NCBI GenBank assembly: GCA_958369225.1
Contig: CATXID010000001.1
Location: 579,638 to 643,637 of the forward strand
Length of the DNA: 64,000 bases
Origin: an uncultured Collinsella sp.
GTDB lineage: Bacteria > Actinomycetota > Coriobacteriia > Coriobacteriales > Coriobacteriaceae
Direction of reading: 5' to 3'
Shown here: positions 49,707 through 58,067 of the stretch, piece by piece
How positions within the stretch are numbered: the first letter of the stretch is position 1
Layout: every line of letters starts with the position of its first letter
Position numbers and translations under genes: made by a program
The notes under the pieces: generated by a model
The model's database searches: none
Seen by the model: the letters and a program-made list of their open reading frames with translations, nothing else
Told to the model about the DNA's origin: nothing

Positions 49707-51125
49707 CTAGAAGATCCGGCGCAGGTCTCCGCGGTTGAGGGCTTCGTCGAAGAGGTGCTTGAATACCACGCTTCCGTGCAGGCCGTCGTGCTCGAACTCG
49801 TTGGTCACCCAGGCGTGCGAGTTGCCCACGCGGCTGAGCGTGTCGAGCTGCAGGCCCGAATCGACGTACATGTCGTCGAAATACACCGCGGCCTGGAGCG
49901 GCACCTCGTTGCGGGCCAGGCGCTGCGGGTCGTAGATCTTGTCCCAGCTGGTGTCTTCCATCAGCAGGTCCATGGCGGGTTTAAACGGCTTAAGCTCGGG
50001 CATCTGCTCAAACATCCACGGGAACATGGCCTCGCCGGTAAACATGAGCGGGCGCGCGAGCGTGTCGAACTCGGCGCGATGGGCCTTCTCCTCTGCCGCG
50101 GCCCAGCGAATGGGCATGGTGTCGCCGTCGGCGTAGATGAACTCCTGAAGCGTCCAGTACAGCGGATTCGTGCGCGTGTTGGTGCGCTCGAAGGCGCGCA
50201 TCAAGAAGCTATCGGATACCGAGGCACCGCAACTCAGCGTACCGTCGCCGTCAACAAAAGCGTGATCGATAATCCAATGCATGCGCTCAAAGCTCGGCTT
50301 CATGCCAAAGTCGCTGCCCATAAGTTGCAGGCGCTCCACCGTCATTGGTGAGCCGTCGGGCAGCACGGGCTTCTGCTCCTCAAGCGCATCGGCAAGAGCC
50401 GCCACGCGCTCGACGTCGGCGGGGTAGCGGTCGTAATACTGCTGCGTCTTGGCGGCCATGCGCGGGAAGGTGTGCGCGTAGACCTCGCTGGCGCTCGCCG
50501 GGACGTGGGGGATGCCACCACAGGTAAAGCTCGCCGCCACGCCCTCGGGGAAGAGCGACAGGTAGCTCAGCGTCAAAAAGCCGCCATAGCTTTGGCCGAG
50601 CGTGACCCACGGCTTGCCGCCAAAGCCCACGAGGCGCAGGTACTCAAAATCGCGCACGATGGAGCTGGCGAGGTGGCGCTTGAGGAAGTCCGCCTGCGAG
50701 CGTGCGGCATCGGAGCCGGCCGCCGTCGCGCGCTCGCCCAGAGCGGCAATCGTGCGCCCGTCTACACAGCTGCTGCGCCCGGTGCCGCGCTGGTCGGGCA
50801 GGACGACGCGGAAGTGCTTGACGGCTTCCTCAATCCAACCGTCGCTCGTGGGCGAGAGCGGGCGCGGGCTCTCGCCACCGGGGCCGCCCTGCAAAAACAG
50901 GAGCAGCGGCAGATCGTCGTTGATGCGGTCGGGCGCGCAAACCACGCGGTAGAAGAGCTTGATGCTCTCGGGCGCGCCGGCGATGGGTGCCGGCATAGCG
51001 CCGCGGCGCATGGTACTGCCGACGGCCAACAGCATCGGCTCTAGGCCGCGCCAGTCAAGGGGGACGTCGATACTGTGGTCTTCGACATAGAGGCCGGGGA
51101 CGTGGTACGAAGTGATGAGGGCCAT
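49707..51125 (-). CDS. Alpha/beta hydrolase, prolyl-aminopeptidase-like (S33)
   Basis: The product is 472 residues from ATG 51125 (GGAAGTACCGC before it); the frame extends 27 codons upstream without a good start. It has the oxyanion HGGPG-type motif as FLQGGPGGESP, DQRGTGRSS, and the nucleophile elbow TLGQSYGGF. The Ser is followed by the usual cap domain; the catalytic Asp and His (VYFDDMYVDSG, NSHAWVTNEFEHDGL) lie near the C-terminus. It is probably a cytosolic peptidase that frees N-terminal proline. Its placement between proB and proA fits proline supply, but on the opposite strand. Confidence 0.85.
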   Translation of the reverse strand: MALITSYHVPGLYVEDHSIDVPLDWRGLEPMLLAVGSTMRRGAMPAPIAGAPESIKLFYRVVCAPDRINDDLPLLLFLQGGPGGESPRPLSPTSDGWIEEAVKHFRVVLPDQRGTGRSSCVDGRTIAALGERATAAGSDAARSQADFLKRHLASSIVRDFEYLRLVGFGGKPWVTLGQSYGGFLTLSYLSLFPEGVAASFTCGGIPHVPASASEVYAHTFPRMAAKTQQYYDRYPADVERVAALADALEEQKPVLPDGSPMTVERLQLMGSDFGMKPSFERMHWIIDHAFVDGDGTLSCGASVSDSFLMRAFERTNTRTNPLYWTLQEFIYADGDTMPIRWAAAEEKAHRAEFDTLARPLMFTGEAMFPWMFEQMPELKPFKPAMDLLMEDTSWDKIYDPQRLARNEVPLQAAVYFDDMYVDSGLQLDTLSRVGNSHAWVTNEFEHDGLHGSVVFKHLFDEALNRGDLRRIF

Positions 51126-51237
51126 GCGGTACTTCCGTTCGTTGCGGTGTTTCGGGTTGACCAATTCTACCGCCGCGGGCGAGGCCATGCGCAAATCGGC
51201 TACCATGGTTGCAAACTTCTAGGAGAAAGGGCCGCCT

Positions 51238-52524
51238 ATGTCGGTCGATATAGCCACGTATGTCCATGATCTTGCCGTTGCCGCCAAGGCAGCGTCGGCC
51301 TCGCTTGCCACGGCGAGCGACGAGCAGCGCCAGGAGGCCGTGTGCGCCATGGCCGCGGCGCTGCGCGATGGTGTCGACTCCATCGTCGCCGCCAACGAGC
51401 TCGATATGTCCGCTGCGCGCGATGCGGGGACCTCGGCGGGGCTCCTCGATCGCCTGCTGCTGACGCCCGAGCGCGTCGAGGGCATGGCCGCCGGCCTGGA
51501 GAAGCTCGCTGAGCTGCCCGATCCTGTCGGCCGCGTGCTCGACCACCGCGTGCTTGCAAGCGGCGTGGACCTCACCCGCGTGAGCGTGCCGCTGGGCCTG
51601 GTCGCCATGGTCTATGAGGCACGCCCCAACGTGACGGCCGATGCCGCGGGCATCTGCATCCGCACCGGCAACGCCTGCATTCTGCGCGGCGGTTCGCTGG
51701 CCTATCACTCGTGCGCCATGATTTCCGAGTTGCTGGCCGATGCGCTTGAGGCCCAGGGTTTCCCGCGCGAGGCTATCTCGATGATTGAGTCCACCGACCG
51801 CGAGGCCACCGGCGAGCTCATGAAGCTTCGCGGCATCGTCGACGTGCTCATTCCGCGTGGCGGTGCGGGCCTGATCCAGCGCTGCGTGCGCGAGTCGCTT
51901 GTGCCGGTGATCGAGACGGGCACGGGCAACTGCCATATCTACGTGCATGAATCCGCCGACTTTGACAAGGCACTCAACATTATCGTCAATGCCAAGACCC
52001 AGCGCGTGGGCGTGTGCAATGCCGCCGAGTCGCTGCTGGTCGACCGTGCCGTTGCTGATCGCTTCTTGCCCGCAGTCGTTGCCGCGCTGCACGATCACGG
52101 CGTGCTGATTCACGGCGACGAGGCCACGTGCGCCGCATGCGCCGACGCTGGGCTTGCCGAGGGCGACGACTACGTGGCCGCGACCGAGGAGGATTGGGGC
52201 CGTGAGTACCTGGCACTCGAGATGAGCGTGAAGGTCGTGGCGAACGAGGACGAGGCCATCGCGCATATCAACCGCTACGGCACCATGCACTCCGAGGCCA
52301 TTGTTGCCGAGGACGAGGATGCCTGCGAGCGCTTCCTGGATGCGGTCGATGCCTCGGCCGTGTACGCCAACGCTAGCACGCGCTTCACTGACGGCGGCGA
52401 GTTTGGACTGGGTGCCGAGATCGGCATCTCGACCCAAAAGCTCCACGCCCGCGGTCCCTTTGCCGCCGAGGCCCTTACCACCTACAAATACAAGCTCCGC
52501 GGCACCGGCCAGGTCCGCCCCTAA
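51238..52524 (+). CDS. proA: Gamma-glutamyl phosphate reductase
   Basis: This 428-residue aldehyde-dehydrogenase-fold enzyme makes glutamate semialdehyde. It has VSVPLGLVAMVYEARPNVTADAAG, RGGSLAYHS, LIPRGGAGLIQ and ETGTGNCHIYV. The catalytic Cys is in RVGVCNAAESLL. ASTRFTDGGEFGLGAEIGISTQKLHARGP closes the active site. Length is normal. A hairpin repeat overlaps its stop codon. Confidence 0.96.
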   Translation: MSVDIATYVHDLAVAAKAASASLATASDEQRQEAVCAMAAALRDGVDSIVAANELDMSAARDAGTSAGLLDRLLLTPERVEGMAAGLEKLAELPDPVGRVLDHRVLASGVDLTRVSVPLGLVAMVYEARPNVTADAAGICIRTGNACILRGGSLAYHSCAMISELLADALEAQGFPREAISMIESTDREATGELMKLRGIVDVLIPRGGAGLIQRCVRESLVPVIETGTGNCHIYVHESADFDKALNIIVNAKTQRVGVCNAAESLLVDRAVADRFLPAVVAALHDHGVLIHGDEATCAACADAGLAEGDDYVAATEEDWGREYLALEMSVKVVANEDEAIAHINRYGTMHSEAIVAEDEDACERFLDAVDASAVYANASTRFTDGGEFGLGAEIGISTQKLHARGPFAAEALTTYKYKLRGTGQVRP

Positions 52525-52566
52525 ACCTACCAAAAAGGGACAGGTTTATTTTGGCAGGTTTTATCT
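52524..52566 (+). terminator. AACCTGCCAAAA repeat, copy 1 (proA terminator)
   Basis: AACCTACCAAAA and TTTTGGCAGGTT pair around AAGGGACAGGTTTA, with a TTTT tail. The last A of the proA stop codon is part of the stem. Confidence 0.85.
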
Positions 52567-52695
52567 GCGGTTTTGTCGGGCGACACGTTCGCCCGGCTTT
52601 TTTCTCCGCATGCCTTTTCTGCCTTTCGACTTGGCCCGCGGCGATATACGATAGTGACACCGTGTCCTAGCACCGACTCACCTGGAGGTACTGCC

Positions 52696-53295
52696 ATGTC
52701 CCAGACGCTTTCCGCCGGAATCACCCGCGACCGCGCGTTTGAACTGCTCAACGAGCACAACAAGGACCCGTTCCACATCACGCACGGCGAGACCGTCGAG
52801 GGCACCATGCGCTACTTTGCGCGCGAGTTCGACCCCGAAAACGAAGAGTTTTGGGGCATTGTCGGTCTGCTGCATGACCTGGATTGGGAGGAGCATGAGG
52901 ATGACCCCATGAACCACACCATCTATGCTGCCGAGATTCTCGAGGGTGAGGGTGCGACTCCCGAGCTTATCCGCGCCATCCAAACGCACACGTCGGACTT
53001 CAACTCTTCGCTACCCAAGCCCGAGCTGCAGATGGAAAAGATCCTGTTTGCCTGCGATGAGCTCACCGGCCTGATCGGCGCCGCCGTCATCATGCGCCCG
53101 AGCAAGAGCGTCATGGACTTTACGACCAAGTCGCTCAAAAAGAAATTCAAGGACAAGCGCTTTGCCGCCGGCTGCTCGCGCGATGTAATTTCGCAGGGCG
53201 CCGAGATGCTGGGCTGGGAGCTTCCCGAGCTCTTTGACCGCACCATCGCGGCCATGCAGTCCTTCGCTCCCGATCGCGACACCTTTCAGGCCTAA
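52696..53295 (+). CDS. HD-domain hydrolase
   Basis: The product is 199 residues from ATG 52696 (CTGGAGGTACTGCC). It has a helical HD domain: HITHGETVEGTMRYFAREF, then the metal pair in IVGLLHDLDWEEHEDDP, then NHTIYAAEIL, IQTHTSDF and ILFACDELTGLIGAAVIM. It should hydrolyse a phosphomonoester or a nucleotide-type substrate. Similar uncharacterised HD proteins act on tRNA or nucleotides; no substrate is assigned. Confidence 0.85.
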   Translation: MSQTLSAGITRDRAFELLNEHNKDPFHITHGETVEGTMRYFAREFDPENEEFWGIVGLLHDLDWEEHEDDPMNHTIYAAEILEGEGATPELIRAIQTHTSDFNSSLPKPELQMEKILFACDELTGLIGAAVIMRPSKSVMDFTTKSLKKKFKDKRFAAGCSRDVISQGAEMLGWELPELFDRTIAAMQSFAPDRDTFQA

Positions 53296-53336
53296 CCTGC
53301 CAAAAAGGGACAGGTTTATTTTGGCAGGTTTTATCT
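53294..53336 (+). terminator. AACCTGCCAAAA repeat, copy 2
   Basis: AACCTGCCAAAA and TTTTGGCAGGTT pair around AAGGGACAGGTTTA. It overlaps the stop of the HD-domain gene and lies 130 bp left of the RAYT gene. Confidence 0.85.
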
Positions 53337-53465
53337 GGGAAAACACTTCCGTTGGACTTTATTCAGCGGAAGCGTTTTCTGTTTGACATGGTGACGCTGG
53401 CGAATGACGTCGCCTCACGGCAGGCAGCTGCGCTTCGCCGTATCCGTAACTCGGTAAACGCGACG

Positions 53466-54224
53466 CTAGGACGCGTTTTTGATAATCCATGTTCCCAGTC
53501 CTGTCAGCAGCTGAACCTGCTTAACCGTTAGCCCCTGTTTTCGAAGCGCGAGAATCGCCTCATTGCGAAGTGGCTTGGAGACGGATTTGAGTTCCGTCGG
53601 AGTACATCCTGCGACACTCTGCACGACTGCCGTGCCAAATTCGCATAGATCTTCCTCGCGAACCTTGGCTGTTGCGCTGGGGCGATAGGGAAGCGACGGC
53701 GTGCTTTCCATGAGTTGAAGATATGAGCGAGGTGCTGGGAATAAAACACCGACAACGTTGCCGGTGACATGTGGCCGTGACCTGGCACTCATCAGATACT
53801 CGCGATGGCTACTCCAGGGGTATTCGTCGTATGCCGCCAGTCCTGCTTTTTGTGGATTTAGATGAATGTATCGAATTGCCTCGAGTAAATATACTTCCGA
53901 CTTAATGGGCGAATCCCAAAACCGCTCCTGAAACACGTGGCCGATATGCCCCGTCCGCGCATTGTACCTGCCCGCATACGATACGGCTACCGCGTGCATC
54001 GCGTCGCTCTTGCGGTCGTCCGGATCGTCGATGAGCAGATGAATGTGGTTTCCCATAAGGCACCAAGCTATAAGCTCGATATTGTGTTTGGGGAGGATCG
54101 CATCGAGGATCTGAAGCATGGCGATTCGGTCCTCGGCATCGTCAAACAGCAATTGCCCTCCGTTTCCACGCAACGTGACGTGGAAATACCCAGTTGGCGA
54201 CTTTGAACGAGGTTTTCTCGGCAT
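53466..54224 (-). CDS. RAYT transposase (Y1_Tnp, REP-associated)
   Basis: The start at 54224 follows AAAGGAGGGGCC, better than the upstream frame start. The 252-residue protein has the IS200/Y1 HUH fold: GYFHVTLRGNG, IELIAWCLMGNHIHLLIDDP (HUH motif HIH), RYNARTGHIGHVFQERFWDSPI with the catalytic Tyr region, AIRYIHLNPQKAGLA and YPWSSHREY. The C-terminus (ALRKQGLTVKQVQLLTGLGTWIIK) is a helix-turn-helix. RAYTs are stable single-copy relatives of IS200 that mobilise REP sequences. It sits between AACCTGCCAAAA repeats in opposite orientation. Confidence 0.92.
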   Translation of the reverse strand: MPRKPRSKSPTGYFHVTLRGNGGQLLFDDAEDRIAMLQILDAILPKHNIELIAWCLMGNHIHLLIDDPDDRKSDAMHAVAVSYAGRYNARTGHIGHVFQERFWDSPIKSEVYLLEAIRYIHLNPQKAGLAAYDEYPWSSHREYLMSARSRPHVTGNVVGVLFPAPRSYLQLMESTPSLPYRPSATAKVREEDLCEFGTAVVQSVAGCTPTELKSVSKPLRNEAILALRKQGLTVKQVQLLTGLGTWIIKNAS

Positions 54225-54539
54225 GGCCCCTCCTTTAGCTTGGATGGGCTGAAGATACCTCATTCGCAGGCTTCGATTGCCGAGATTCAGTTCACCGACT
54301 ATAGCTGCTACCTGCCGAAATGTTATTGCGTTTTCAATTTGATGCTATTTAATGGTAATTGAGCAAGGCGAGCGTGTCCGCCATGGATGTGGGTGTTAGT
54401 TGTGCTGCGCTGGATGGTCCTCGCGTGAAGACGTCACAAATTGGCATCAAGCTTTTCTGTGGCGATAGAAAAATGGCTGGGCGCCTAAAAGCAAAACGGT
54501 GCACCCAGCCATCTACTAATTGTTCATTGACGTTTGGCC
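54225..54539. other. Gap upstream of the RAYT gene
   Basis: This A+T-rich stretch holds the RAYT promoter region. I see no gene. GGGCGCCTAAAAGCAAAACGG-like sequence and the inverted AACCTGCCAAAA copy follow on the right. Confidence 0.35.
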
Positions 54540-54582
54540 AGATAAAACCTGCCAAAATAAACCTGTCCCTTTTTGGCAGGTT
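54540..54582 (-). terminator. AACCTGCCAAAA repeat, copy 3 (carD terminator, inverted)
   Basis: AACCTGCCAAAA (54546-54557) and TTTTGGCAGGTT (54571-54582) pair around TAAACCTGTCCCTT. On the minus strand it overlaps the stop of the CarD-like gene and ends in TTTTATC. Confidence 0.85.
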
Positions 54583-55066
54583 AGTTGAGGGCGGCTTGGG
54601 CTAGGCGGGCTTCGGCGTCCTCCTCGGTGACGCCCAAGGCCACGGCGAACTCCTCGATGGAGCGACGCTTGGCCTCCTTGAGTACGCGCATGTAGTAGGA
54701 GCTGGGCTTTTTATCTGCTTCCTCGGCCTGGCGAATGCGGTGCATCATGGTCTTTGCCACGCGGACCGTCTCGGGTGCGCCCAGCTTGAGCTGCTGCTTA
54801 AAGTGCGTTTCCTCGAGCGAACTATTGCGCTCGGTAAAGGTGTCGCACTCCAGCTCATCGTAGTGGCTCAGCAGATGCTCGGCATCTTGCTGGGAGATGG
54901 CGGCATGCAAACGGTCGGCCTGCGCCACGGGGTACATAAGGATCGTCTGCGCATGTCCCTGCTTGGTCTCGAGCAACAGCATGGGCTGCGGCGTGTCGTC
55001 CCTAAAACCGACGACGGTGCAGACTCCCTGACCCGGATGAATGACGTGTTGACCGATTGAGAACAT
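54581..55066 (-). CDS. CarD-like RNA-polymerase-binding regulator
   Basis: This 161-residue protein begins MFSIGQHVIHPGQGVCTVVGF, the CarD/CdnL N-terminal Tudor-like domain that binds RNA polymerase beta. The C-terminal helical domain (about 70-161; ERNSSLEETHFKQQLKLGAPETVRVAKTMMHRIRQAEE and SSYYMRVLKEAKRRSIEEFAVALG) would contact promoter DNA. In actinobacteria CarD stabilises open complexes at housekeeping and rRNA promoters. It is monocistronic, with GGAGGTAGC before the ATG. An ATACG-N6-CGTAT repeat is 15 bp upstream. Confidence 0.92.
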   Translation of the reverse strand: MFSIGQHVIHPGQGVCTVVGFRDDTPQPMLLLETKQGHAQTILMYPVAQADRLHAAISQQDAEHLLSHYDELECDTFTERNSSLEETHFKQQLKLGAPETVRVAKTMMHRIRQAEEADKKPSSYYMRVLKEAKRRSIEEFAVALGVTEEDAEARLAQAALN

Positions 55067-55080
55067 GCTACCTCCAACTT

Positions 55081-55096
55081 ATACGAATTTGCGTAT
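55081..55096. promoter_or_regulatory. Inverted repeat upstream of the CarD-like gene
   Basis: ATACG-AATTTG-CGTAT is a perfect 5-6-5 inverted repeat 15 bp before the start codon, a possible operator. Confidence 0.4.
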
Positions 55097-55408
55097 GTCT
55101 AGAATACCACGCTGACGTGCGCAAACCCTGACTTTATGCAGGAAAAGCACACAACTCCGATAGGTAAGAGTATTCGATATGATGCACCGCTCATTCACAT
55201 GTTTATGCAGTTCAAACGCGTGCATAATCTGCAGGAAAACCGCCAACTTTGTACAGCCGCGCAAGAGCGGTAGTCATTTTTGTGCATATGCAATATCGAT
55301 TGGCTTTACCCTGCGACAGTGTGCGTCGCTTGTGATAGAGTGCTACAAACTCTGGCTTTTGCCCTACGAGTGACCAAGAGCTCGGGGGCTTTAACACAAG
55401 GAGGATCT
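55097..55408. other. Divergent intergenic region, CarD-like gene / argS
   Basis: TGCAGGAAAA occurs twice (near 55138 and 55231). TACAAA near 55344 could be part of an argS promoter. No RNA gene or T-box is recognised. Confidence 0.35.
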
Positions 55409-57262
55409 ATGCCCGAGAAGATTGAAGAGCTGGTACGCGCTGCGCTTGCTGCGGCCCAGGAGGCCGGCGACCTTTCCGCATTTGAACTTGACGATTGCGC
55501 CATCGAGCGACCGGCTGATACTTCTCATGGCGAGTGGACCTCCACCATGGCCCTGAAGTCCGCCAAGCTGGCTCACTGCGCCCCGCGCAAGATCGCCGAG
55601 GCCGTCGTTGCCCATATGCCCGAGGACCCTGCGATTGAGAAGGTTGAGATTGCCGGCCCTGGCTTCATCAACTTCTACCTCTCCGTTGCCGTCAAGAATG
55701 CCATCTTTGGCGAGGCTCGCGAGAAGGGCATGGACTTCGCTAAGTCCAACGTCGGTGGTGGCCTGAAGACCCAGGTCGAGTTCGTTTCCGCCAACCCCGT
55801 CGGCCCCATGCACATTGGTCACGGCCGCTGGGCCGCTCTGGGCGACTCCCTTTGCCGCGTCATGGACCACGCCGGTTACGACATCCAGCGTGAGTTCTAC
55901 ATCAATGACCACGGCTCTCAGATGAACACCTTCGGCAACTCCATCAGCACGCGCTATATGCAGCTTGCCGACATCATCGCCAAGCAGGGCGTTGATATCG
56001 ACGAGGCTCACAAGCTGCTGATCGCCGACCGCGATGCCTTCGTTGCCGACGAGAACGACGAGCACCCCGAGACCCATCCCTACCAGGACAACTTTGCCGA
56101 GACTCTGGGCAAGGACTCCTACGGCGGCGACTACATCATCGACGAGGCTGCCGAGTTCTGGCGCACTGACGGCGACAAGTGGGTCGAGGCCGATCCGCAG
56201 GAGCGCATGGAGAGCTTCCGCGAGCGCGGCTACGTAAAGATGGTCGATAACATGCGCGACCTTTGCCACGCCGTCAACTGCGACTTCGATCGTTGGTACT
56301 CCGAGCGCTCGCTGTATGTGAAGGACACCGAGGGCGAGACTGCCGGCACCTCCGCCGTCGACCGCGCTTTTGAGAAGCTCGACAAGATGGGCTACCTCTA
56401 CACCAAGGACGGCGCCCTGTGGTTCCGCTCCACCGATCTGGGCGACGACAAGGACCGCGTCCTGATCAAGTCCGACGGTGAGTACACCTACTTCGCCTCC
56501 GACGTTGCCTATCACTGGGATAAGTTCCAGCGCGTCGACCACGTCATCGACATCTGGGGCGCCGACCACCACGGCTACATCGAGCGCGTCCGCTGCGTCT
56601 GCGACGCTCTCGGTTACCCCGGCAAGTTCGAGGTTCTGCTGGGCCAGCTCGTCAACCTGCTGCGCAACGGCAAGCCCGTCCGTATGTCCAAGCGCAAGGG
56701 CACCATGGTGACCCTGCAGGAGCTTGTCGATGAGGTCGGTTCTGACGCCGCCCGCTACACGCTCATCTCCAAGAGCTCCAACCAGATGGTCGACTTCGAC
56801 ATCGAGGCAGTTAAGAAGCGCGACAACTCCAACCCGGTGTACTACGTGCAGTACGCTCACGCCCGCGTGTGCTCCATCCTGCGCCGTGCCGCTGACGTTA
56901 CGCCCGAGCAGGCTGACGAGATGGGCATGAAGGCCGTCGCCGCCAAGGCCATTGGCGAGAACGTCGATTACTCGCTGCTGACCGACCCGACCGAGCTCGC
57001 CCTGTCGCGTAAGCTCAACGAGCTCACCGACCTTATCGGTAGCTGCGCTCGCGACCGCGCTCCGTTCCGTCTGACGCACTTTGCCGAGGAGCTCGCCGGT
57101 GACTTCCACAGCTTCTATGCCGCCTGCCAGGTGCTGCCGAGTGAGGGCCGTCCCGTCGACCCCGAGCTTTCGCGCGCCCGTCTGGCCGCTTGCGACGCCG
57201 TCCGCGTGACGCTCGCCCTGGTGCTTACCCTCGTTGGCGTTTCCGCACCCGAGCAGATGTAA
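55409..57262 (+). CDS. argS: Arginyl-tRNA synthetase
   Basis: The start at 55409 follows AAGGAGG. The 617-residue class I enzyme charges tRNA-Arg. It has an N-terminal Add1 domain, the VEFVSANPVGPMHIGHGRWA motif (HIGH), YYVNDHG-like EFYINDHGSQM, YFASDVAYHWDKFQR, GADHHGYIERV, and GKPVRMSKRKGTMVTL, where MSKRKG stands for KMSKS. The C-terminal DALR domain has VQYAHARVCSILR. It is somewhat longer than the common 550-590 residues. A terminator follows. Confidence 0.96.
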   Translation: MPEKIEELVRAALAAAQEAGDLSAFELDDCAIERPADTSHGEWTSTMALKSAKLAHCAPRKIAEAVVAHMPEDPAIEKVEIAGPGFINFYLSVAVKNAIFGEAREKGMDFAKSNVGGGLKTQVEFVSANPVGPMHIGHGRWAALGDSLCRVMDHAGYDIQREFYINDHGSQMNTFGNSISTRYMQLADIIAKQGVDIDEAHKLLIADRDAFVADENDEHPETHPYQDNFAETLGKDSYGGDYIIDEAAEFWRTDGDKWVEADPQERMESFRERGYVKMVDNMRDLCHAVNCDFDRWYSERSLYVKDTEGETAGTSAVDRAFEKLDKMGYLYTKDGALWFRSTDLGDDKDRVLIKSDGEYTYFASDVAYHWDKFQRVDHVIDIWGADHHGYIERVRCVCDALGYPGKFEVLLGQLVNLLRNGKPVRMSKRKGTMVTLQELVDEVGSDAARYTLISKSSNQMVDFDIEAVKKRDNSNPVYYVQYAHARVCSILRRAADVTPEQADEMGMKAVAAKAIGENVDYSLLTDPTELALSRKLNELTDLIGSCARDRAPFRLTHFAEELAGDFHSFYAACQVLPSEGRPVDPELSRARLAACDAVRVTLALVLTLVGVSAPEQM

Positions 57263-57308
57263 TCTGCGGGTCGTTTGACCGTGTAGGTTCGGCTTTGCTG
57301 AGCCCTAT

Positions 57309-57342
57309 AAGCCCGATCTCCATGCGGAGGTCGGGCTTTTTG
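57309..57342 (+). terminator. argS terminator
   Basis: AAGCCCGATCTCC and GGAGGTCGGGCTT pair around ATGC, followed by TTTTTG. Confidence 0.9.
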
Positions 57343-57431
57343 TGTTTGACGGGACTATTCGGTTTGCTGGAAAATGCTACCAAATCGCAACTATACCGGT
57401 TTACGGGGCTGAATCGTCAGTTGGCGACCAT

Positions 57432-57727
57432 GGCGCCGATAGCGAAATTAAAATCGCAGGTAGACGGTTTATTGTTTCTTGAAAATGCAGGGTATGGTTG
57501 GCTCTCATCATTCTGGCCCCGTAATCCGGCATAGTTTTGAAAACTACCCCTTGGGGACGGGGGAAACGAATCATTTTTGTCTCGTGGAGGGGTGGCGCAG
57601 GCTCGTCCGCCACGAATCGGGCTCATCTCCTACGTTTGGACGCATATCCCGAACCATGCCGAAAAGTACGATATTAAAACCGCAGGTAGCAGACTCGTTG
57701 TTTTTGAAAAAACAAGGGTATGGTCAG
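57432..57727. repeat. Two degenerate copies of a 60-70 bp repeat
   Basis: ATTAAAATCGCAGGTAGACG with GTTTCTTGAAAATGCAGGGTATGG (about 57437-57498) is repeated as ATTAAAACCGCAGGTAGCAG with GTTTTTGAAAAAACAAGGGTATGG (about 57672-57723). Between them is TTGGGGACGGGGGAAACGAATCATTTTTG, similar to the pncB terminator loop. Part of the unit also occurs in the element at 34816-34938. There is no coding frame. Confidence 0.6.
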
Positions 57728-57894
57728 ACGCCCGGGGGCAAATGTAGTAGATGGGCGCGATTCGCGGCGCAGCCATTCCGGATGCCACGGCTTCGCTCCT
57801 CTGGCGCGACATTTCAAGGCGCTTTTGATCAAGACGCTTTTGAGGAAGAGTGTCCCTTTTGACTAGCCGTTTAAGAACGTCCCCAATGACTAAG
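57728..57894. repeat. Partial GGGGACACTCC repeat before rho
   Basis: AAGAGTGTCCC, then GACTAGCCGTTTAAGAACGT with CCCCAATGACTA (57850-57892), matches 36764-36812. The left part of the interval holds nothing recognisable. The repeat ends just before the rho -35 box. Confidence 0.55.
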
Positions 57895-57922
57895 TTGCAG
57901 GTGGTTGCGGTTGTGTTACACT
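57895..57922 (+). promoter_or_regulatory. rho promoter
   Basis: TTGCAG (57895-57900), a 16-bp spacer and TACACT (57917-57922) fit a housekeeping promoter, giving a leader of about 140 nt before rho. Confidence 0.6.
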
Positions 57923-58067
57923 AACGCTGCGTGTATGACGCAATCATCTCGATACAGATCAATGATGCCCGTCGCTCACTCGACGGAGCTAGACTGTTTA
58001 GCCGCCCTGAAGGTATATGCAGGGAGCATGTGATCACAGGGCTTGAAAAGAAAGTTGAGCAAACACT

